Below are positions 55,947 through 62,086 of a stretch of 62,086 nt of DNA, piece after piece. Position 1 is the stretch's first letter. The number at the start of each line of letters is the position of its first letter. Under the pieces are notes generated by a model, which was not told the DNA's origin, did not search any database, and saw nothing but the letters and a program-made list of their open reading frames with translations. Both the position numbers and the translations under genes were made by a program. The DNA is from a virus, in the IMG/VR virus record IMGVR_UViG_3300009093_000013, positions 1 through 62,086 of that record. One strand, 5' to 3'.

Positions 55947-56367
55947 CGGGTATCCGCTCCCTCATCATCACCTAGAGGGGAATGGTTAAGAGGGCTTTAT
56001 GGGTTTGGGGGTGGGCATAGTTCCGCTCTCTTCCTCCTGTCGGTATGGTCTTGGATTCCATGCCTTCAGCCCTTGGCTATTGGGAGGGTCATGCGACCCC
56101 GAGTACCGAGTTACCTCTTGGCTTTCGCCCCGCGCCTTGCAACTGGTCGCGGCCTCCACGCCATTCTTGGGCTGCGTTACGGATCGCTTCATTCTGGCAG
56201 CCACGCCAGTTAGCACACGATCCGCTGTCGTACCCTGACCGGGAGTTACCCGGCACCGTATAGGCGCTGGTTGTCAGAGCGGAGACAGAGCCAGCTTTGG
56301 TTTTCGGCTTTGAGAGCGGGAGCCGAACGAACGCGCGGGCCACAGATTGATTGTCAGGAGGATGTGA
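55947..56367. other. 421-bp non-coding or uncertain stretch
   Basis: No frame on either strand is convincing. Leftward frames 55986-56216 and 56089-56427 remain open, and one is unusually rich in Trp, Gln and Gly. The stretch ends with the strong AGGAGG site of the small ORF at 56368. It may hold a promoter for the next module. Confidence 0.35.
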
Positions 56368-56532
56368 ATGCGTTATACATTCCGTCCTGGACCCCTGACG
56401 GTCCACATGCGTTGGGACTGCGACCACAGACCAACGCCGAGGGCGCGAGAGCTGATAACTCCGCGCCCTTTTCTTTTATCGGAATCGGGTTGTTCGGTCA
56501 ACGTTCTTATGTGGGAACGTACTAGGATTTAG
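56368..56532 (+). CDS. Small ORF with strong ribosome-binding site, overlapping a terminator
   Basis: AGGAGG lies 6 nt before the ATG. The 54-codon frame covers the terminator hairpin at 56441-56477. If transcripts end there only a truncated mRNA without stop would form, so it is more likely a leader/attenuator than a full protein. It overlaps the RHH gene on the other strand by 11 bp. Confidence 0.35.
   Translation: MRYTFRPGPLTVHMRWDCDHRPTPRARELITPRPFLLSESGCSVNVLMWERTRI
56441..56477 (+). terminator. Rho-independent terminator for the rightward early operon
   Basis: GGGCGCG and CGCGCCC are separated by 14 nt and followed by TTTTCTTTT. It follows the integrase/accessory genes. Confidence 0.85.
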
Positions 56533-56728
56533 CTGCCAGTCCGATTTCAACAAGACGGCGGAACGCATCAGCCCGGCTCGGCAAGTCAGGTTGATCCCGT
56601 CTCCACGCATCCACCTTCGCTATCAGCGAATCCGGTGCCGGGATTTGCAGCCTTCGGGTGGTCGAGTTCTCGTCGAGCTTTCGCGACATGCGCCCTTTGG
56701 GTGGTGCGGGAATCGTCGCGATCTCCAT
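56522..56728 (-). CDS. Ribbon-helix-helix regulator
   Basis: 68 aa. S-T-T-R-R-L-Q-I-P-A-P (ribbon), then L-I-A-K-V-D-A-W and S-R-A-D-A-F-R-R-L-V-E (two helices), the RHH fold. Divergent from the rightward gene at 56802; the palindrome at 56766-56776 in between is a likely binding site, so it may repress both. Confidence 0.75.
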   Translation of the reverse strand: MEIATIPAPPKGRMSRKLDENSTTRRLQIPAPDSLIAKVDAWRRDQPDLPSRADAFRRLVEIGLAAKS

Positions 56729-56737
56729 AACATTTCC

Positions 56738-56766
56738 TTGTCCATAATAGCCACTGTGTGTATAGT
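56738..56766 (+). promoter_or_regulatory. Rightward promoter
   Basis: TTGTCC and TATAGT with a 17-nt spacer. Drives the accessory genes 56.8-59.9 kb. Confidence 0.7.
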
Positions 56767-56776
56767 ACTGACAGTA
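56766..56776. promoter_or_regulatory. 11-bp palindrome TACTGACAGTA, RHH operator candidate
   Basis: Perfect 5-bp arms about a central A, touching the -10 end of the rightward promoter, next to the divergent RHH gene. Confidence 0.55.
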
Positions 56777-56801
56777 TTAACGATGCGCAAGGTTTTTGAA
56801 A

Positions 56802-57659
56802 ATGGCAGTTCGCACAAGTGCGGTTCCGCGTAATCGCGTCCTGGTTTTCGGTGCCGGTGATTTCGTGGTGGATACCGGCGAGCATAATGAGCATCCGGCG
56901 GTCTTCATCTCGCGGGCTAAGCAGCCTGAAGCGCCGGGCGAAAGCGCGAAGCGGGAAAAGATACCGCTCGACAGCCTCCTATCGGACGACATCGTTTTAG
57001 AGTTCCCGACGCGCGACCAAGCGCACACCGTCGCGGATGCATTGGTCGCAGTTCTGCATGAGCCGTTGAAGGCTCTGATGCTGGAGGTTGACCGGATCGG
57101 CTCGGTTGATGCGAGCGAGGAACAGTGGGCCAAGGCGATTCGGCGTCCGCTGTACGGCTTGGTTCGCGCCTATCACGGAGAAACCGAGGCCACGGACGCG
57201 CCGGGCCCTGAAGTCGAGGCCGAATGCAATGAGGAGCTAATCGCGGGGCTCCGCCCGACGCCGCGAATCTGCGCCAAGTGCGGTCACGGTCCATGCAGAA
57301 GATACGAGGGCGATCCGGCAAACCGCATTCACCGTGACCCGCTTCAGGAGCTAACCTTCGACCAACTGGTCGGCGAACTGCGCCGCCGTGGCGCAACGGT
57401 TACGCCCGCTCTGTCACTGCCTCCGGGCGATGATGCGAACGGCCCAGCATTGACACCGCCCCCTCGCGGCGTTCGCCCAACTATTTTCCCTCTTCCCACC
57501 ATCACTGTCGGATGCAGAGTGCATTTTCCGGGTAAAACCGATGTCTGGCGTGTCGTCTCGAATGATAACGGATGGCTCGTCCTCCAGCGCGGCGGCTGGT
57601 TCAGGCGCGAGACGAAAGAGTGCCGAGAGGATGGGGTCGTGCGGGCTCCGGTGCAGTAA
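56802..57659 (+). CDS. Accessory protein with a four-Cys site and a C-terminal SH3-like end
   Basis: 285 aa from ATG at 56802 (or TTG at 56796). An N-terminal domain of about 115 residues is followed by R-I-C-A-K-C-G-H-G-P-C near 157-167 (C-x2-C...C). A Pro-rich linker follows, then a beta-rich C-terminus (W-R-V-V-S-N-D-N-G-W) resembling an SH3 barrel. No family assigned. Confidence 0.55.
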   Translation: MAVRTSAVPRNRVLVFGAGDFVVDTGEHNEHPAVFISRAKQPEAPGESAKREKIPLDSLLSDDIVLEFPTRDQAHTVADALVAVLHEPLKALMLEVDRIGSVDASEEQWAKAIRRPLYGLVRAYHGETEATDAPGPEVEAECNEELIAGLRPTPRICAKCGHGPCRRYEGDPANRIHRDPLQELTFDQLVGELRRRGATVTPALSLPPGDDANGPALTPPPRGVRPTIFPLPTITVGCRVHFPGKTDVWRVVSNDNGWLVLQRGGWFRRETKECREDGVVRAPVQ

Positions 57660-57660
57660 A

Positions 57661-57972
57661 ATGAGCGTGATCGATTTTCCAACCGAACCGCCAAGCGCTC
57701 CAGGCGATTTCCTCTTCAAGACCGAGTATTGGGAATGCGTCATTGAGGGGCGCGTTATCCCGAAGCTGACAGGATGGGAGATGGATGACGGCACGATTGC
57801 GCTCTGCGTTGACCGGCGGTTTACCGTCGCCGTTCAAGCTGATCGCGCGAAGGATGTGGCTTGGCTTCTTGCCTGCGCACTCGCCGTTGGCGCGGGATAC
57901 AGCAACATCCACGCGGAGAGCAAAGAGCGGCCATTCGCGCCTAAGCTTATGCGACTGGACGGGGAAAGCTAA
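57661..57972 (+). CDS. Accessory phage protein
   Basis: 103 aa from ATG at 57661, one base after the upstream stop. Beta strands (W-E-C-V-I-E-G-R-V-I) and a helix with A-W-L-L-A-C-A-L-A. Unknown. Confidence 0.5.
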   Translation: MSVIDFPTEPPSAPGDFLFKTEYWECVIEGRVIPKLTGWEMDDGTIALCVDRRFTVAVQADRAKDVAWLLACALAVGAGYSNIHAESKERPFAPKLMRLDGES

Positions 57973-57978
57973 ACAAAA

Positions 57979-58296
57979 ATGCCGCTCCTTCAGAATGAGA
58001 AAGCACTGCTGAAAGAATTGGTTTCGGTTGTTTCGTCGCTCGACCCCGGTCACGCCCAAAGTCTGCAAGACCTGCTAGACGAGATAATGAGCGATACGGA
58101 CACCGTGGATTCGCTCGCCCCGTGTCCGTTCTGTGGTGGACCGGGACGCTGCTATCCAGACGAAGTTGGAAGCGGCGGACAGCACGTCCCTCCATATCAC
58201 GCAGGCTGCAAATCATGTCGCCAGTACTTCACCGCTGACGATGCCATTGATGCAATCCGCCTATGGAATGCCAGATTCTCTTCGATGCGCGCGTAG
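57979..58296 (+). CDS. Lar-like restriction-alleviation protein
   Basis: 105 aa. After a helical N-terminus, C-P-F-C-G-G near 49-54 pairs with C-K-S-C near 77-80, and the C-terminus has A-I-R-L-W-N-A-R, the W-N-x-R mark of the Lar family. Lar proteins modulate type I restriction-modification to protect incoming DNA (assignment by motif). Confidence 0.7.
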   Translation: MPLLQNEKALLKELVSVVSSLDPGHAQSLQDLLDEIMSDTDTVDSLAPCPFCGGPGRCYPDEVGSGGQHVPPYHAGCKSCRQYFTADDAIDAIRLWNARFSSMRA

Positions 58297-58317
58297 TTAC
58301 GGAAAGGAAGCTATATA

Positions 58318-58557
58318 GTGAGTGCAACAATATTTTGGGAACGGCCCGTTAAAAACACTCTCTACGTGTCATCGCCATCTTCGTTCATTGAAGCGATGGA
58401 CAGGGCTGACATGACCTTAGCGAGGAACTTCACGGCTGACGATATTCCGGTATTGCGGGGCATGGCCTCGGTTCATCGCGGCGACGAGAATCCGTACCAA
58501 AGCCTGATCGACATCATCGAGAAATGCGGGACTATCCGAGTTTGGACGGAATATTAG
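58318..58557 (+). CDS. Small phage protein
   Basis: 79 aa from GTG at 58318 after GGAAGC. Helix plus a central D-D-I-P-V-L-R-G strand. Unknown. Confidence 0.45.
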   Translation: MSATIFWERPVKNTLYVSSPSSFIEAMDRADMTLARNFTADDIPVLRGMASVHRGDENPYQSLIDIIEKCGTIRVWTEY

Positions 58558-58603
58558 CCCACCCCCTAATCCTCCCCAATCACAGAGAGAAGGGTAACTG
58601 ATG

Positions 58604-58807
58604 ATGGCCGACTGGCAGCCGATTGAAACCGCGCCGAAGGATGGGACCACCATCCTGGGATATGGGCGCTACCTTGGCATTCTGCCTGTGTATTGGGGGA
58701 GAACCGGAGAACTAAACCCGCTCGCGTGGCTTGGCGGTCATTGCCGGGTCCATCATATCGAACAGCCGACACACTGGATGCCGCTCCCGATCCCACCCTC
58801 GTCGTAA
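58604..58807 (+). CDS. DUF551-like protein, shorter copy
   Basis: 67 aa. W-Q-P-I-E-T-A-P-K-D-G-T and H-W-M-P-L-P-I-P-P match the copy at 47724 and mark DUF551. The middle is shortened. Confidence 0.72.
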   Translation: MADWQPIETAPKDGTTILGYGRYLGILPVYWGRTGELNPLAWLGGHCRVHHIEQPTHWMPLPIPPSS

Positions 58808-58839
58808 CCCCCAAGGTATCCCTGTAAGGAGGAGTAGAT

Positions 58840-58986
58840 ATGGCCGAGGAAACTTCCGAGATCGAACGGCTGCGGTCCGCTCTCAAGCTGATCAGCGGCT
58901 TTAGCGTTATCCCAGGTCCGAAGCAGCGCCCTATTCCCACGCCCGAGGCGAAGATCGCAATGGAAGCTCTGAAGGCCACATCATGA
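58840..58986 (+). CDS. Small phage protein (48 aa)
   Basis: Start after AAGGAGG; the exact first base could be off by one in my count. Helix (E-I-E-R-L-R-S-A-L-K) then a Pro-rich loop and second helix. ATGA overlap with the next gene. Confidence 0.55.
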   Translation: MAEETSEIERLRSALKLISGFSVIPGPKQRPIPTPEAKIAMEALKATS

Positions 58987-59333
58987 CCCTATCCGACCTA
59001 TCGCGGGACTTTCACATTGAAGCGCTTCGCCGGGTAACGGATTGCCCGTCGCTAAGGCGTGTAGAATGGCTTCCGGGTGATCCGTTCGTCACCGTAGCCA
59101 AGCGTCATCCAGCCCCATTCTGGCGTGAACCCAAGACCACCGAGCGCGAGTTGTATTCACCGCACTTCGCATGGGAAGTCGGGGGCGGGCGACACTCCTA
59201 CTTCGTGCCGGTGGTCGTGCGCGGCGAAGGCACCAGCAACCCGACATACGACTACGATGCCATGACGCGCAACTTGGTTGAGGCCGTCAGATCCACCGCC
59301 CTCAAGGCCAGATCATCAGATACAGGGGAGTAG
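58983..59333 (+). CDS. Accessory phage protein
   Basis: 116 aa. A W-L-P-G-D-P-F-V-T-V segment then a central P-H-F-A-W-E-V strand, G-G-G-R-H-S-Y-F-V-P-V and a helix. Unknown. Confidence 0.5.
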   Translation: MTLSDLSRDFHIEALRRVTDCPSLRRVEWLPGDPFVTVAKRHPAPFWREPKTTERELYSPHFAWEVGGGRHSYFVPVVVRGEGTSNPTYDYDAMTRNLVEAVRSTALKARSSDTGE

Positions 59334-59335
59334 CC

Positions 59336-59425
59336 ATGTCACGGGCTGATCTAGAGAGGGTGGCGCGGGCGATGTGCGGCTGTCTTGGACGGGATGCTGA
59401 CGAAGCCGAGCGCATCGGGTTGTAG
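59336..59425 (+). CDS. Short (29 aa), possibly truncated phage protein
   Basis: ATG at 59336 after GGGGAG. It opens M-S-R-A-D-L-E-R-V-A-R-A-M, the start of a family usually two to three times longer, but stops at TAG 59423. Likely a remnant. Confidence 0.45.
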   Translation: MSRADLERVARAMCGCLGRDADEAERIGL

Positions 59426-59456
59426 CCCCCAGTATAGGTAGTGAAGGAGATTGAGG

Positions 59457-59918
59457 ATGGACATTCAGAATGTAAAAATCGGTGATGCCGTCAAAATTTG
59501 GCTTCCCGGCGAAACGCCATGGGCGGATGTCGTCGCCCTACAGGATGACGGCACCATAGATGTTAAGGTCGCTAACCGACTCATTCCGGAAATGACGGAA
59601 GAAAAATTGATCGCGTACTTCGGCGGGAACCCACCGCACGAGAGCCGCAGAAAGCTACACGCTTACCGACTGGGGCAGACTGTCCGAGTCTTTCCTACGG
59701 GATGGGGTGGCGTCCACTGGGCAGTGAAAGGCTTCGGCGAAAACGATGAGGCGGCTGATTTTCCGCGGGCTCCGGAGAAGCCATTACGTGAGCGACTTAT
59801 CGAGGGCATCGCTGCGATCACGCAGGAACTCAAGGGGCCGATGTCTAACGTGGAGCGCGCGTGGCTTGTCGCAGACCGCGCCGACATGCGGGCCGAACTC
59901 GCGAAACTTGCCCCCTAA
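59457..59918 (+). CDS. Accessory phage protein, last rightward gene
   Basis: 153 aa from ATG at 59457 after AAGGAG. The N-terminal 55 residues suggest an SH3-like barrel (G-D-A-V-K-I-W...I-D-V-K-V). A F-P-T-G-W-G-G-V-H-W middle and an acidic helical C-terminus follow. No family. Confidence 0.5.
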   Translation: MDIQNVKIGDAVKIWLPGETPWADVVALQDDGTIDVKVANRLIPEMTEEKLIAYFGGNPPHESRRKLHAYRLGQTVRVFPTGWGGVHWAVKGFGENDEAADFPRAPEKPLRERLIEGIAAITQELKGPMSNVERAWLVADRADMRAELAKLAP

Positions 59919-59930
59919 AACGACAAAATC

Positions 59931-59968
59931 GCCCGATCTCCCAGCCCCAAAGGACCAAGAGATCGGGC
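59931..59968. terminator. Long stem-loop between convergent operons
   Basis: GCCCGATCTC and GAGATCGGGC form a perfect 10-bp stem. Read leftward it is followed by GATTTTG, a weak T-run; read rightward there is none. Probably a bidirectional terminator between the last rightward gene and the tRNA. Confidence 0.6.
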
Positions 59969-60168
59969 GCAGGTTCGCAGGACTGCCGCCTTAGCGGCAT
60001 CGGCACCAGGGAAGGGGAAGGATTTACGGGTTCAGCCGTCATCGGCGCAGAAGATAAAGGACCTCAAAACCTGCGCGCAACAGTATCGTGGTGACGGACA
60101 GCAAGAGGGAACCAGTAGCAAGCCACCGTGCTGTTTCCAAAATCATAGCCTGTTCCCATCTCGGAATT

Positions 60169-60244
60169 TGGTGCTGCCTGCAAGGATTCGAACCCGCGAC
60201 CTGAATCTTACAGGGAAACTGCTCTACCGCTGAGCTAAGGCAGC
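60169..60244 (-). tRNA. tRNA-Thr(UGU)-like gene, degenerate
   Basis: 76 nt. The acceptor stem (GCTGCCT/AGGCAGC) is perfect, CCA is encoded, and the D arm (GCTC...GAGC) and T-loop core TTCGAAT are intact. Canonical numbering gives anticodon TGT, but position 33 is C instead of U. The anticodon stem has two T-T mismatches, and the T arm has one extra base. It may be a decaying copy of a host tRNA, an altered function, or a former attachment site. It overlaps a small gene's 3' end. Confidence 0.6.
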
Positions 60245-60373
60245 ATAGAAGTCCTTGAGGCGCGGATGGAGTCTGTAGCCGCGCATTTTGGCGATCCTCT
60301 CGGCCGCCCTGTTGGCTTTCGCCAATTGCTCTCTTGCCGCTGCAATTTCAGCGTCTGAAAGTTTCTTCGCCAT
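60224..60373 (-). CDS. Small basic helical protein
   Basis: 49 aa from ATG at 60373 with a GAAAGA site. A single Ala/Lys/Glu helix then R-L-H-P-R-L-K. The end overlaps the tRNA 5' end by 21 bp. A longer frame begins at 60481 and would include the inverted repeat at 60398-60433. Confidence 0.45.
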   Translation of the reverse strand: MAKKLSDAEIAAAREQLAKANRAAERIAKMRGYRLHPRLKDFYAALAQR

Positions 60374-60397
60374 CTCATCTTTCTTTCGCGCGCGGAA

Positions 60398-60433
60398 GCG
60401 GCTTGGCGTCCCTATGAGCCACCGCCAAGCCGC
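60398..60433. repeat. 11-bp perfect inverted repeat, 14-nt loop
   Basis: GCGGCTTGGCG and CGCCAAGCCGC. Likely an RNA hairpin or protein-binding site just upstream of the small gene. Confidence 0.6.
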
Positions 60434-60565
60434 CGACCTTCGCTTTTTCAACCACGCATGGAGAAACATGCGTGCCAGCATTTTGCCAATCTGAGATTCC
60501 GCGTCAACGCCTACTTGCTTGAAATGTGCGGATCGCCGAAGCGTTTGATATAGGCCGCTATCCAG

Positions 60566-61102
60566 CTACCGCACGTGCTTCCAGCGGCGCCCCATTAGAA
60601 CGGTGCCAATCAATCCGGTGGTGACGCCGTAATCCTCAGCCAGCACCCTATATAGCGCGCCTGCGGCTCGCCGCTTCTTGATCTCTCGAACGTCTTCCTC
60701 TGTCAGCTTTGCTCCAACGTGCCGAGATCCAATTGGGCGGCGGTCGCGGTCGGTTTTATCGGCTTCGTTCTCAAGTCGGGTTGCCCACCGCAGGTTGGAA
60801 GCGCGGTTGTTCGATGGGTTGTCGTCTCCATGGGCGCAATGATGATCGGATGTTGGAGACGGCCCATGAAAGGTTTCGCAGACAAGGCGGCTCAGGCGGA
60901 TCGTCACGGTCCTTCCCTCGCTGGAGAGGCCGTGCTGTGGATAGCCCGAGTAGTGCATTGCAGCTCGAAGGATCGTTCCCGCTTTGGCGCTCGTGCGTGT
61001 CGTTAGCCGGCGCACACGCCCAAGGGACGAAATCTCGTAATCGGGAAATGATGGGTTTACCTTCCAAACCTCAGCTTCGGGAGGTAAATCTAAGTCAGCC
61101 AC
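60566..61102 (-). CDS. HNH homing-type endonuclease (NUMOD4 + HNH)
   Basis: 178 aa. Residues about 10-50 are NUMOD4 (W-K-V-N-P-S-F-P-D-Y-E-I-S-S-L-G-R-V-R). The HNH core follows near 82-105: S-D-H-H-C-A-H-G-D-D-N-P and N-L-R-W-A-T. A C-terminal helical segment ends in K-L-T-E-E-D-V-R-E-I-K, the usual DNA-binding helix of such enzymes. Probably a free-standing mobile endonuclease gene. Confidence 0.88.
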   Translation of the reverse strand: MADLDLPPEAEVWKVNPSFPDYEISSLGRVRRLTTRTSAKAGTILRAAMHYSGYPQHGLSSEGRTVTIRLSRLVCETFHGPSPTSDHHCAHGDDNPSNNRASNLRWATRLENEADKTDRDRRPIGSRHVGAKLTEEDVREIKKRRAAGALYRVLAEDYGVTTGLIGTVLMGRRWKHVR

Positions 61103-61134
61103 GATGACCTCTTGCCAGGTTGTTTCGGTTAGAG

Positions 61135-61162
61135 CTGCCGGACGCTTCCAACGTTCCGGCAG
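61135..61162. other. 8-bp hairpin between HNH genes
   Basis: CTGCCGGA and TCCGGCAG around a 12-nt loop, between two leftward genes, without a T-run. Confidence 0.35.
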
Positions 61163-61167
61163 TTCGC

Positions 61168-61674
61168 CTATTGTACCCTAGCGTCGGTCGGAATACCAAA
61201 GAGTTCTCGATACCTGTCGATCCACTTTCCGAGGAAAATGGATCGGGCTTTATCCAGGCTCATTCCGCCAGTTGGCAAGCAAATGGATCGCGCCGCGTTA
61301 TCCTCGACACGATCCTTGTCATGGGCGTTCCACGGACCGCTGTAGGACTGCACGGACAGGTTTTTGATGTCGTCGGCCCCGCCCAGGCTCCTGGGGACAC
61401 GGTGATCGATCTCGCAGGGGCAGCGCGGGTCTTTCTGGCCGAGCGGATAGCCATATTCCCGGAAGACTTCCATCTTCATGGCCTCGGTCACAGCGCGGCG
61501 ATCCTGCCCCCACTTCACCGCGCAGATTTGCTGCAAGGTCAGCTCGGGCCGGATAACGCCCGGCGTTAGCTGGTCTTTCGGCAGGTAGGGCGCCGGATCG
61601 ATCACACCGGGCGGCAAATCCCCCGCCACCGCCGCCCCACTGAACAAGCATAGGGAGAGGATGAGGCGGATCAT
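61168..61674 (-). CDS. Secreted HNH-like nuclease
   Basis: 168 aa from ATG at 61674, in a TGATG overlap. A Sec signal (1-17, ending A-V-A) precedes a body with C-P-C-E-I-D-H-R-V-P-R-S-L-G-G and W-N-A-H-D-K-D, the pattern of a family of exported HNH-type proteins. It could degrade DNA in the periplasm, helping entry exclusion or nucleotide supply (inference). Confidence 0.7.
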   Translation of the reverse strand: MIRLILSLCLFSGAAVAGDLPPGVIDPAPYLPKDQLTPGVIRPELTLQQICAVKWGQDRRAVTEAMKMEVFREYGYPLGQKDPRCPCEIDHRVPRSLGGADDIKNLSVQSYSGPWNAHDKDRVEDNAARSICLPTGGMSLDKARSIFLGKWIDRYRELFGIPTDARVQ

Positions 61675-61862
61675 CAAGCAGCCTGCAATGCGGCGTGGTG
61701 GCTCGACATCGCAGCGTCGAGAGCGGCCCACTGTGCCTGCGTCGGTTCGGTCCCGTTCTTCAGCATGGCCGAGACTTGGTTGAACAGCGCAATGGCTTCT
61801 GGTGCGTCCTGTACAATACTCTGCAGCACACCGAGGAGCGCGAGGATTGAGGTAATGCCCAT
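61674..61862 (-). CDS. Small phage protein
   Basis: 62 aa. Residues 3-15 (I-T-S-I-L-A-L-L-G-V-L) hydrophobic, then helical with T-Q-A-Q-W-A-A-L-D. Starts in a TAATG overlap with the lipoprotein gene. Seen in many phage lysis regions; role unknown. Confidence 0.6.
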   Translation of the reverse strand: MGITSILALLGVLQSIVQDAPEAIALFNQVSAMLKNGTEPTQAQWAALDAAMSSHHAALQAA

Positions 61863-62086
61863 TACTTGATCCCTTTCGAAATGAGGTAGCTGGAAAGCTG
61901 GCTGACGGCTGCCTGAGCCGCCTGCGCCTCGATGGCCGTCACAACCGACTGGCCGGCGCCCGCCTGCTCCACGAGCGGGTGGATCGCGCTGTATGCCGTG
62001 TTGTCATACGCCTTGATCTGGGCCTTGATGGCCGGATCGGCGATGGGCGAGGTTATGTAGACCGTGGCGGCGACTTCCGTCTGATC
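61862..62086 (-). CDS. Small lipoprotein, 3' part (5' part at 1-234)
   Basis: Seventy-five codons including the TAA at 61862-61864, in the same frame as the left-end part; the first 41 repeat codons 38-78 of that part. The C-terminal segment is Ala/Gln-rich helix. Confidence 0.8.
   Translation of the reverse strand, partial: DQTEVAATVYITSPIADPAIKAQIKAYDNTAYSAIHPLVEQAGAGQSVVTAIEAQAAQAAVSQLSSYLISKGIK
61964..62086. repeat. Terminal direct repeat, right copy
   Basis: Identical to 1-123; see the left copy. Confidence 0.95.

Overview
The window reads as one complete temperate tailed-phage genome, most likely a podovirus. Its first 123 bases are repeated exactly as its last 123 bases, and one lipoprotein gene runs across the junction, so the molecule closes into a circle or permuted unit of about 61,963 bp. 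GC content looks close to 60%. The protein types (ATGA-coupled operons, DUF1376-like initiator, ERF/YqaJ recombination pair, DUF6197- and DUF551-like accessory proteins) suggest an alphaproteobacterial host. That host assignment is inference, not proof.

Layout. (1) From about 60.2 kb through the junction to 1.8 kb, leftward: a degenerate tRNA-like gene, two HNH-type proteins, and a lysis or membrane module of lipoprotein, two-TM and tail-anchored proteins. (2) 2.1-32.8 kb, leftward: the late region. Read in transcription order from a good promoter at 32.8 kb it gives a small regulator-like gene, a sugar or glycan cassette (epimerase, C-methyltransferase, TPR glycosyltransferase, KTSC protein, GT-A-like glycosyltransferase), large terminase, portal, two tiny basic peptides, scaffold, major capsid protein, a capsid-associated repeat protein, two paralogous tail adaptors, three or four tail or receptor-binding proteins, two acetyltransferase-like proteins, three large internal/ejection proteins, membrane proteins, two more secreted fibre proteins and a TPR protein, ending at a strong terminator at 2.08 kb. 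(3) 32.9-44.7 kb: mostly leftward early genes with many tiny coupled ORFs, including a radical SAM enzyme, a DUF1064 nuclease and a replication initiator-like protein. (4) 44.5-45.4 kb: the immunity switch, with a Cro-like gene leftward, a repressor rightward and four matching 17-bp operators on the two divergent promoters. (5) 45.4-55.9 kb, rightward: early accessory genes, ERF annealing protein, YqaJ exonuclease, DUF968-like protein, GIY-YIG-like protein and tyrosine integrase, ending at a terminator at 56.44 kb. (6) 56.5-59.9 kb: a divergent RHH regulator and further rightward accessory genes including a Lar-like protein.

How it works together. The repressor should bind TTAGC-N7-GCTAW sites to silence both early operons, while the integrase maintains lysogeny. 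After induction, ERF and YqaJ recombine DNA, the DUF1376-like protein and DUF1064 nuclease support replication and resolution, and the late promoter drives packaging and virion genes. The repressor's S24 domain has lost its catalytic Ser and Lys, so induction should not depend on RecA-stimulated self-cleavage.

The most unusual points are the two tiny Arg/Lys-rich peptides beside the portal gene, the radical SAM gene coupled to a 33-residue ORF, Sec signal peptides on three apparent virion proteins, a GxGY repeat shared by four virion proteins, and a rightward HTH gene embedded in the leftward late operon.
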